From assembly GCA_012521615.1 (NCBI GenBank), contig JAAYMA010000047.1:1-42003 (forward strand): a stretch of 42,003 nucleotides of DNA. The letters run 5' to 3'. This document shows, one piece after another, positions 34,283-41,472 of this stretch (position 1 is the first letter of the stretch; the number at the start of each line of letters is the position of its first letter). The translations under genes and the position numbers were made by a program. The DNA comes from Clostridiaceae bacterium. Lineage in GTDB: Bacteria > Bacillota > Clostridia > DSM-8532. The notes beneath the pieces were generated by a model. That model had not been told where the DNA came from and did not search any database. It worked only from the letters and a program-made list of their open reading frames with translations.

Positions 34283-36439
34283 GTGATCAGGATTAATTCC
34301 AAATCCGATAAAGGTTTTACACTTGTAGAACTCCTGGTAGCCGTAACCATTCTGGTAATAGCTGCTGCCGCATTCTTACCTGTTCTCACTTTGGTTGCAC
34401 GTTCCAATAATCAGAACAAAATCAGAGCCACTGCAGGCGCCATTGCGGCAGGTATATATGAAGAAATAAGCGGAATGGATTTTGATAAAATTGATGAGAT
34501 AGGAAATGACAAGACAGATAATACTCAGGCTGAAAGTCCGCCGGGAGTCACCTACAAAACCTGGAAGGAGACAATTGATGACACAACATACAATGTTGAA
34601 GTCTTAATTACCTGGGGGATTACCGAGGATGCAAGCGGCGAAGAAGTTTCATTGTCGCATAAGAATGTAAGGGTTATTGTAAGTGCAGTCAATACATTTA
34701 CCGGAAAAGAGGAAGTGGTTGATAAAGTATATTCAATTGTGGCTAAAGAAGGCGGTCAAACAATGCCTGATGCAGGAAATATGAGAGTAACTGTAAAACA
34801 GGCATATGGGCTGGGGCATGAATTTCCTGTTTTCAACATTAAATGTAGCGGACCTGAAACTTTTACCATGCGTACCGATGAAGCAGGGCAGGTAATTTTC
34901 GGGGAAATCAAAAAAGGTACGTATAGGGTATCTACATCTATTCCTTCAGGCTGGAGTATACCTCAGGGCTATGAGGTGAACGGCAATACGGTCAGTATAT
35001 CTGATATTCCCATTACAGAATGGAAAGTAAAAGATGTTTATTTCTATATGGACAAACCAGAAAAATTTTGTAACCTTACTGCTGTAGTTGTGGACGAAAA
35101 CGGTGAAGTAATTAACACTCATGGGAAAATGACTCTTACCTGGGAGATTGATGGACAGACCAGGGTTGTTTTTAAAGATAAGGAACTTACAGGAGGAAAT
35201 TTAGATATTAATTTTTTCGGAAAGCTGTGGCCTTTGGGTAAATATAACATAAAGATTGATTTTCCTGCTGATTCCAGGTACAGAAATTATGACATGACTG
35301 AGGATAATGCTTTTATAGAGAACACTTCTGAAATCTGGTCCGGAACTTTTAATAATTTTGGGGAGAGATTAAGTATTCTGATCCCTCTAAAATCAGACTT
35401 TTCAGGTCCAACAACTCTGGACGCATTTTCAAGAATAGAAGCCGAGGATACCAACGATATAAATGGATCTGTCATTACAGAGGACTGTACAGATAGAAAT
35501 GGCGGAAAAAATTTAAGAATTAATGGAAATGGTGGCTATGTAATTTATAAAAATATCAGTTTTGGAAATGATTTACCTTATACATTCCAGGCAAGAGTTG
35601 CGGCGACAGGCAGCCAAAGCAGTAAAATTAGAATTAAACTACGCGATCAAAATGGACCTGTATTAGGAACCTTATACATAACACCAACAGGTTCATTGAA
35701 CAGATACAAAACTGTTACTTGTGTTATTGCCATTCAGAAATCTGTTCAGAATGCCATTGACCGCAATGAAACAGTGGACATCTGTCTGGATTTTGAAGCA
35801 GATCATGAACTTAATCTTAACTGGTTTAAATTCTCCAAGGTTCTTGATGATTTTAATCGCAGCAGTGTTGGAAGTGAATGGAAAAGCAACAGAGGGAATT
35901 GGACAATAGAAAATGGTATATTAAAACAGACATCTACAGGAAGTAATCTTCGACAACTTGTTTTGAACAAGGATGGGTTTGATAATAACTCGTGCTACTC
36001 CATTGTTTGTAAAGTAAAAGTGGACTTCTGGAGGGGTGAATTACTCAATACTCCCCGTGCCGGCATTAGTCTGTTTTCAGATTCGCATAACAGTGGCTAT
36101 GGTCTGACTTATGATGAAGAAATCACTATAGACTGGAGAAACCTGAATCTGATAAAACAAAAGCGCATGGGAATTATTGGAGAAAATTCTGAAATTTACC
36201 TGAAGGATTATGACTGGGATAATAATTGGTACTGGTTCATGCTAAGCAGTTACAAAATCGGCAGCAAGACAGTTTTTGAAGGTAAGATATGGAAATTTGG
36301 CGAAGTGGAGCCTGACTGGATGTTCTTCCATGAAGTCAATAATACAAATTTGACCGGTTATCCCTCACTATTCACCATTAGAAATTGTACAGCCTCTTTT
36401 GATGATATTTCTGTCATTAATAACGACAGTACAGAATAG
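34283..36439 (+). CDS. Giant prepilin with CBM6-like carbohydrate-binding module
   Basis: The 718-residue protein begins with an 11-residue leader and a class III prepilin site, DKG before FTLVELLVAVTIL, with Glu5 intact. A PilV/GspI-like pilin domain runs to about 160. Two prealbumin/CnaB-like beta domains follow (about 167-225 and 262-335). Residues 380-518 match CBM6: AFSRIEAEDTND, GGYVIYKNISFG, FQARVA, GPVLGTLYITPTG and the closing LNLNWFKF, whose Asn is the family's sugar-contact position. Residues 521-712 form another beta-sandwich (DDFNRSSVGSEW, NWTIENGILKQTS), like LamG/CBM66-type modules. The CBM should be displayed on the pilus. GTG 34283 follows GGTGAT; GTG 34271 is the longer alternative. 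Confidence 0.88.
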   Translation: MIRINSKSDKGFTLVELLVAVTILVIAAAAFLPVLTLVARSNNQNKIRATAGAIAAGIYEEISGMDFDKIDEIGNDKTDNTQAESPPGVTYKTWKETIDDTTYNVEVLITWGITEDASGEEVSLSHKNVRVIVSAVNTFTGKEEVVDKVYSIVAKEGGQTMPDAGNMRVTVKQAYGLGHEFPVFNIKCSGPETFTMRTDEAGQVIFGEIKKGTYRVSTSIPSGWSIPQGYEVNGNTVSISDIPITEWKVKDVYFYMDKPEKFCNLTAVVVDENGEVINTHGKMTLTWEIDGQTRVVFKDKELTGGNLDINFFGKLWPLGKYNIKIDFPADSRYRNYDMTEDNAFIENTSEIWSGTFNNFGERLSILIPLKSDFSGPTTLDAFSRIEAEDTNDINGSVITEDCTDRNGGKNLRINGNGGYVIYKNISFGNDLPYTFQARVAATGSQSSKIRIKLRDQNGPVLGTLYITPTGSLNRYKTVTCVIAIQKSVQNAIDRNETVDICLDFEADHELNLNWFKFSKVLDDFNRSSVGSEWKSNRGNWTIENGILKQTSTGSNLRQLVLNKDGFDNNSCYSIVCKVKVDFWRGELLNTPRAGISLFSDSHNSGYGLTYDEEITIDWRNLNLIKQKRMGIIGENSEIYLKDYDWDNNWYWFMLSSYKIGSKTVFEGKIWKFGEVEPDWMFFHEVNNTNLTGYPSLFTIRNCTASFDDISVINNDSTE

Positions 36440-36447
36440 GAGTGCAT

Positions 36448-37047
36448 ATGAAGAATAATAAAGGTTTTACGTTGATTGAACTGGTGGTTGTGCTTTCTCT
36501 CTTAGGAATAGTCCTTGCCGGAGTTTTAACTTTCCTGGGCTATTTTCTTGGTGTTTTTGGTGATACAAAAGCCAGGACAATTGTTCAGGATGATGTTAAC
36601 AATGTGCTCAGAATACTGGCAAACGATATCCGTTCAGCCACAAAACCCGATTTGACATACAAAAGTATTGTTATATATAAAGCAAATGATGAAAGCCATA
36701 AAGGCGACAGAATAGACATATTTGATTACAAAAACAACAAGTATTATCTTATAAGCTATAAATATGAAAATAATGTTCTCTACAGGGGGATCACCGACGC
36801 AGAAACTGCCGACCATATTGTGAAAGCCACAGTGAAATATTCTGTTCTGCTTGAAGGAATAATTCATCCATCAGAAAGTGAACTATTTGAAACAGATAGT
36901 GAAATATTTGAGGATCTTACATCTGATCCGAAAAGCGACAGACGGACCATAAAAATAAATCTGATTGCAAAGGATAAAGAGGGCAAAATCAAAAAGCCTG
37001 TTGTGATATCAGCCACTTACACTTCCAGGTCGAAAGGCGCACCATAA
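36448..37047 (+). CDS. PilW/GspJ-like pseudopilin
   Basis: The 199-residue prepilin has leader MKNNKG before FTLIELVVVLSLLGIVLAG, with Glu5 present. Its aliphatic helix leads to a beta-rich head of about 150 residues (ILANDIRSATKP near 50, YRGITDAE near 112). Size and pattern fit GspJ/PilW minor pilins that prime assembly with GspI- and GspK-like partners, here the genes on either side. ATG 36448 follows TAGGAG by 5 bases. Confidence 0.85.
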   Translation: MKNNKGFTLIELVVVLSLLGIVLAGVLTFLGYFLGVFGDTKARTIVQDDVNNVLRILANDIRSATKPDLTYKSIVIYKANDESHKGDRIDIFDYKNNKYYLISYKYENNVLYRGITDAETADHIVKATVKYSVLLEGIIHPSESELFETDSEIFEDLTSDPKSDRRTIKINLIAKDKEGKIKKPVVISATYTSRSKGAP

Positions 37048-37059
37048 GGAGGTGGAATT

Positions 37060-38577
37060 GTGAAGAAGCTTCTGAAAAATAACAATGGAGCGGCAATAGT
37101 AACAGTAGTATTTATTATTGCTGTTGTTTTCCTGCTCTGCGTTGCTTTAATAAATTTCAATGACAGTCACACAAAAAATGTTTTACTTTCAGGACAGATT
37201 GAGGATGCGCTTCAGATTGCTGAAGCCGGGTATAATCACTTTATGTCTTACCTTTATATGGACTCGGAATTCTATAAGAGCTCCGAGGGTATTTCAAATC
37301 CCGGTCCTGCTGGTGAAGAATTGGGGTTTGTTCCCATAGATACAGATTCTGCAGGTTATCATGTATATAAAATTATTACATATCGTTCAGGGAACAATAT
37401 TATCGGCCATTATCAAGTCAGGGTAAAACCTCCTTCGGTAAATGAGGACCTGACGCTTATTTCTACAGGTTGGACTGACCAAGATCCTGAAATAAAAAAA
37501 TCTGTAAAAGTGAAATTACATAAAAGATCATTTACAGAATATGTGGATTTCACCCAAAGCTCCGGTACGGGAAATAATACTGTATATTGGACAACCGACG
37601 ACGTAGCTTACGGTCCTGTCTTTTGTAACGGTGATATTTTTGTAAAAGGCTTTCCCATCTTCATGGATAATGTATATACGGCAGGAAAAGTAGTTGAAGA
37701 ATCAGGTGAAGCCAAGATATTGGGAAAAAAATATGAAAACGTTGAACCTGCAATGTTTCCTGTAACTAATTCTGAAATAAAGAACTGGGCAGAAAATGGC
37801 GGCATTTATCTTGAAGGAAGAACATGTATTTTTATAGATGGTACAAAACTTTACATCAGAAACAATCATGAAGAATACAAAGATGAGCTTCTTGAACGGG
37901 ATTTGCCTAAAACAGGTGTTGTATATGTTAAAGGTAAAGTTTTTATTTCCGGAATACTTGATGGCAAACTAACAGTATATGCCACTGATGATATTTATAT
38001 AACTGGTAAAAATCCTACAGAAAAAAATGGGTGGAATAATCCAAGGAATGCAACAATGACAGGTTCCATTACGGTTGACGGTTATAATTACAATATTGGC
38101 ATCGGGTATCAAAATACTAATATTCCTCTGGATAGAAACGCAACAGGAAGTAATTATTCAGATGATATGCTGGGACTGATATCCGAGAAAAACATTATAA
38201 TCGCCACAAAAACCTGGCCATATGATAACCTGCAGGGGTACCGCAGCAACCACAATTACAACAATGTAATGGTACCGGAAATGATAATATATGGTGCCGT
38301 TATGTCAACCGGAGGTCAATTCATGGTGGAGGACTTCGATAAGGCACCTGTAAAAGGCAGATTAAGTGTATATGGCTCCAAAATACAAAATTCTTCGAGA
38401 GGAGCAGTAGGAACTTTTGATGAGCGTACTTTCAGAATAATATCAGGGTACAACAAGCAGGACAGATTTGATTATAGGTTTAAAACCATGTCTCCACCTC
38501 ACTTTGTTGAACCTGCCAATTCGGGATGGGAGATAAGGTCATGGGAAGAGATTCCCAATCCAAAGATAATTCAATAA
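37060..38577 (+). CDS. Large PilX/GspK-like tip-type protein (DUF4900-like)
   Basis: The 505-residue protein starts NNNGAAIVTVVFIIAVV, a GspK/PilX-type N-terminal helix that lacks Glu5, as expected for the tip-capping subunit. The head is mostly beta, with a right-handed-helix look between about 175 and 430 (GVVYVKGKVFISGILDGKL, VYATDDIYITG, LGLISEKNIIIAT). The ending SSRGAVGTF, FDYRF, PPHF and SWEEI is known from large minor pilins in thermophile and clostridial loci. Function beyond pilus assembly is unknown. GTG 37060 lies 5-6 bases after GGAGGTG. Confidence 0.8.
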   Translation: MKKLLKNNNGAAIVTVVFIIAVVFLLCVALINFNDSHTKNVLLSGQIEDALQIAEAGYNHFMSYLYMDSEFYKSSEGISNPGPAGEELGFVPIDTDSAGYHVYKIITYRSGNNIIGHYQVRVKPPSVNEDLTLISTGWTDQDPEIKKSVKVKLHKRSFTEYVDFTQSSGTGNNTVYWTTDDVAYGPVFCNGDIFVKGFPIFMDNVYTAGKVVEESGEAKILGKKYENVEPAMFPVTNSEIKNWAENGGIYLEGRTCIFIDGTKLYIRNNHEEYKDELLERDLPKTGVVYVKGKVFISGILDGKLTVYATDDIYITGKNPTEKNGWNNPRNATMTGSITVDGYNYNIGIGYQNTNIPLDRNATGSNYSDDMLGLISEKNIIIATKTWPYDNLQGYRSNHNYNNVMVPEMIIYGAVMSTGGQFMVEDFDKAPVKGRLSVYGSKIQNSSRGAVGTFDERTFRIISGYNKQDRFDYRFKTMSPPHFVEPANSGWEIRSWEEIPNPKIIQ

Positions 38578-38610
38578 ATTTTAAAGAAAGTGTCTAAAAA
38601 TTTAATTTAT

Positions 38611-38619
38611 TGGTATAAA
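38611..38619 (+). promoter_or_regulatory. Candidate extended -10 promoter of the pilA-like gene
   Basis: TGG plus TATAAA (38614-38619), with no good -35, lies in the 77-base gap before pilA, the widest gap after pilP-like. The predicted start near 38626 leaves about 29 bases of leader with a strong AGGAGGG site. A separate promoter would let the major pilin be made in excess of the machinery. Confidence 0.45.
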
Positions 38620-38654
38620 GTATATGAATGAAATTTTTCAAGGAGGGTCAAATT

Positions 38655-38996
38655 ATGTTAAAATTCTTAAAAAGTAAAAAAGGTTTTACACTTGTCGAAC
38701 TTTTAGTTGTTGTGGTAATCATAGGAATACTGGTTGCCATAGCAATACCGGTCTATAACGACATAACTCACAGTACTAAAAAAAGGGCTTGTGAAGCCAA
38801 TATCAGAATGATCAAAAGTGCTATTCAACAATATAAAGTAGCCAATCCAAATGCAAATAGTGTGACCATGGATAATTTAAAAGGTTATTTTGAAGATAAT
38901 AAAATAGAATGTCCTTTTGGAGTAGCATATACAATTGATGAAAATGGTCAAGTAGACGAAGACGCCCATAAGGAAGACGCCCATAAGCACGAATAA
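38655..38996 (+). CDS. pilA: PilA-like major type IV pilin
   Basis: The 113-residue prepilin has leader MLKFLKSKKG before FTLVELLVVVVIIGILVAIA, with Glu5 present, and a small head with two Cys (46 and 86) that may form a disulfide. This matches the short pilins of Firmicutes. The C-terminus is unusual: EDAHK occurs twice in tandem, then HE, giving an exposed His/acid tail. AGGAGGG lies 7 bases before ATG 38655, so the ATG at 38628 is not used. Being last, with its own promoter and the strongest ribosome site, it is the likely major pilin. Confidence 0.9.
   Translation: MLKFLKSKKGFTLVELLVVVVIIGILVAIAIPVYNDITHSTKKRACEANIRMIKSAIQQYKVANPNANSVTMDNLKGYFEDNKIECPFGVAYTIDENGQVDEDAHKEDAHKHE
38958..38987 (+). 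repeat. Perfect 15-bp tandem duplication in pilA
   Basis: The units 38958-38972 and 38973-38987 are identical (GAAGACGCCCATAAG) and in frame, encoding EDAHK twice. It looks like a recent in-frame duplication at the 3' end of the pilin gene, which could vary in copy number. Confidence 0.9.
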
Positions 38997-39022
38997 ATCA
39001 AACAGCATGAAAACCGTAGTTT

Positions 39023-39061
39023 AACTGGCAGGTATATAATGATATCTGCCAGTTGTTTTTT
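39023..39061 (+). terminator. Terminator of the pilus operon
   Basis: A 13-bp stem (39023-39035 with 39042-39054, one G-U), a 6-base loop and G followed by six T. It is a strong intrinsic terminator placed 27 bases after the pilA stop. Confidence 0.92.
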
Positions 39062-39196
39062 CTCTGATTTATTCTGGACTTTACCTGCTGGTTTTCGATA
39101 CTTATGTATGTTTAATCATGTACAAAATTATATATTTCAATTTATAAAAACTTATCCATAAATTCACATAAACTGCATACCGGAATAAAAACGCGG

Positions 39197-39225
39197 TTTA
39201 CAAAATAAAATATCAATGATACGAT
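39197..39225 (+). promoter_or_regulatory. Candidate topA promoter
   Basis: TTTACA (39197-39202), 17 bases and TACGAT (39220-39225), with a start near 39232 and a leader of about 45 bases containing CGGAGGAC. The rest of 39062-39196 is AT-rich with one DnaA-box-like TTATCCATA and no gene. Confidence 0.5.
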
Positions 39226-39277
39226 AACGGAGAAGCTAAAGACAAAATTTTAAAAAACTTTTTTCGGAGGACAGTGA

Positions 39278-41428
39278 ATGTCTAAGTACCTTGTAATTGT
39301 TGAGTCGCCTGCAAAAGCAAAAACAATTAAAAAATATTTGGGCCCGGATTATAAAATAGCTGCATCAATGGGGCATATAAGAGATTTGCCGCAAAGTCAT
39401 ATTGGTGTTGATATCAAAAATGACTTTACCCCAATGTATATAACTCTTACCGGAAAGACTTCACTGATAAGAAGTCTTAAAAATGATGCAAAAACTGCTT
39501 CCAAAGTATTTCTGGCAACTGACCCTGACCGTGAAGGGGAAGCAATTTCATGGCATCTGTCCCATATTCTGAAAATTGATCCTCAAAGTGAATGCAGGAT
39601 TACATTTAATGAAATAACAAAAGATGCAATAATTGAAGCAATAAACCATCCAAGGGCACTGAACATGAATCTTGTAGACGCTCAGCAAGCACGCCGTATT
39701 CTTGACCGGATTGTAGGATATGAGATCAGTCCTGTTTTGTGGAAAAAGGTCAGAAAAGGATTAAGTGCAGGCCGAGTTCAATCGGTTGCATTAAGGATTA
39801 TTTGTGACAGAGAAGCAGAAATAGAAAGTTTTGTTCCCGAAGAATACTGGTCAATTGAGGCGCATTTCCGTAAAGATGACGGACTTACTTTTACTGCAAA
39901 TTTCCGGGGAAAAAATGGTAAAAAAGTTGAAATAAAAAATAAAGATCAGGCCGACGAAATTGTGGCTTTGTTAAAAGATTCAGATTTTATAGTTTCCAAG
40001 GTCAAAAAGAGCCAAAGAAGAAGAAATCCTTCACCACCCTTTATTACAAGTACTCTCCAGCAGGAGGCATCCCGAAAGCTTGGGTACAGCGCACAAAAAA
40101 CTATGATGATTGCGCAGCAGCTATATGAAGGGGTTGAACTGGGTGAGGAAGGTTCAGTGGGACTTATTACATACATGAGAACAGACTCTGTCCGCATTTC
40201 TGATTATGCTATAAATGATGCGAGGGAATATATAAAAGAGTTTTTCGGAGATGAATATTTACCTCAAAAACTCAGACGTTTTAAGACTAAATCAGCTTCC
40301 CAGGATGCACATGAAGCTATAAGGCCGACATATATCAATCGAAATCCTGAAAGCATAAAAAGTATGCTGTCAAATGATCAATACAGATTATACAAACTTA
40401 TTTGGGATAGGTTCATTGCCTGTCAGATGGAAACAGCTGTTTTCGATACATTAACAGTTGACATAGATGGAAAACCCAGAACCTTGGGTGAAGAAACAGT
40501 CCTGAATCTCAGAACTACAGGTTCAAAACTTGTTTTCAAGGGATTTCTGGTCTTATACGAAGAAGGAAAAGACGAAAAAGAAGATGAAGAAAATCAGCTT
40601 CTTCCTTCAATTGAAGAAAATGAACACTTAAACATGTTAAAAATTGATCCCAATCAGCACTTTACAGAGCCGCCTCCGCGGTATACAGAGGCAACTTTGG
40701 TAAAAACACTTGAAGAAAAAGGGATAGGCCGTCCGAGTACCTATGCACCAACTATAAGTACAATAATCAACCGTGGTTATGTGGAACGGAATAACAGGCA
40801 GCTTGTACCTACTGAGCTTGGGAAAATTGTAAATGAATTCATGGTTACCAATTTTCCTGAAATAGTGAACGTTAATTTTACCGCAGAATTGGAAGAAAAG
40901 CTGGATAAGGTTGAAGAAGGCCAGATAGAGTGGAAAACCTTGTTGAGAGAATTTTATGATCCGTTTCAGGAGGTAATTAAAAAAGCCGAGAGTACAAGCA
41001 AAGTAGAGATTCCTGTAGAGGAGTCAGATGTGGTATGTGAGTTATGCGGAAGGAAAATGGTCATAAAAAGTGGCCGTTATGGTAAATTCCTTGCTTGTCC
41101 CGGTTTTCCGGAGTGTAAAAACACAAAACCATTGCAGGAGGATGCAGGTGTAAAATGTCCTAAATGTTCCGGAAAGGTGATAATATTAAAAACCAGGAGG
41201 GGCAGAAAATATTTGGGCTGTGAAAATTATCCCGAATGTGATTTTATGAGCTGGGATATGCCTTCTGACAAAACTTGCCCCAAGTGTTCAAATTTTCTGA
41301 CACAGAAAAGCAGAAAAAATATGATTTACTATAAATGCTCAAATCCTGATTGCGATTACGCTGAAGAAGAACAAAAGGAAGTAAAGAATACTAAAAAAAA
41401 GAGTAAAGAAAAAGAGGCTGAGGCTTAG
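39278..41428 (+). CDS. topA: DNA topoisomerase I
   Basis: The 716-residue type IA topoisomerase relaxes negative supercoils. The Toprim domain starts VIVESPAKAKTIKKYLG, with the acidic DPDREGEAISWHL motif near 86-98. The active-site Tyr299 is in ITYMRTDS. KGIGRPSTYAPTI lies near 485. Three C-terminal zinc fingers follow: CELCGRKM with CPGFPEC, CPKCSGKV with CENYPEC, and CPKCSNF with CSNPDC. The final Lys/Glu tail is charged. GGAGG lies upstream of ATG 39278. In many Firmicutes dprA is next to topA; here the pair is split. Confidence 0.97.
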   Translation: MSKYLVIVESPAKAKTIKKYLGPDYKIAASMGHIRDLPQSHIGVDIKNDFTPMYITLTGKTSLIRSLKNDAKTASKVFLATDPDREGEAISWHLSHILKIDPQSECRITFNEITKDAIIEAINHPRALNMNLVDAQQARRILDRIVGYEISPVLWKKVRKGLSAGRVQSVALRIICDREAEIESFVPEEYWSIEAHFRKDDGLTFTANFRGKNGKKVEIKNKDQADEIVALLKDSDFIVSKVKKSQRRRNPSPPFITSTLQQEASRKLGYSAQKTMMIAQQLYEGVELGEEGSVGLITYMRTDSVRISDYAINDAREYIKEFFGDEYLPQKLRRFKTKSASQDAHEAIRPTYINRNPESIKSMLSNDQYRLYKLIWDRFIACQMETAVFDTLTVDIDGKPRTLGEETVLNLRTTGSKLVFKGFLVLYEEGKDEKEDEENQLLPSIEENEHLNMLKIDPNQHFTEPPPRYTEATLVKTLEEKGIGRPSTYAPTISTIINRGYVERNNRQLVPTELGKIVNEFMVTNFPEIVNVNFTAELEEKLDKVEEGQIEWKTLLREFYDPFQEVIKKAESTSKVEIPVEESDVVCELCGRKMVIKSGRYGKFLACPGFPECKNTKPLQEDAGVKCPKCSGKVIILKTRRGRKYLGCENYPECDFMSWDMPSDKTCPKCSNFLTQKSRKNMIYYKCSNPDCDYAEEEQKEVKNTKKKSKEKEAEA

Positions 41429-41447
41429 ACCCCAGTCTCTTGTTTTT
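41413..41447 (+). terminator. Terminator overlapping the topA stop
   Basis: An 11-position stem (41413-41423 with 41430-41440, one mismatch, one G-U) has the TAG stop codon of topA (41426-41428) in its loop, followed by TGTTTTTC. It separates topA from the convergent capA-like gene. Confidence 0.7.
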
Positions 41448-41472
41448 CAGCAAGCTGTTTACCTTAAACCAG

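Noticed and set aside
39152-39160. DnaA-box-like TTATCCATA before topA
   Set aside because: A single imperfect box without a cluster, AT-rich unwinding element or dnaA/dnaN context does not support an origin.
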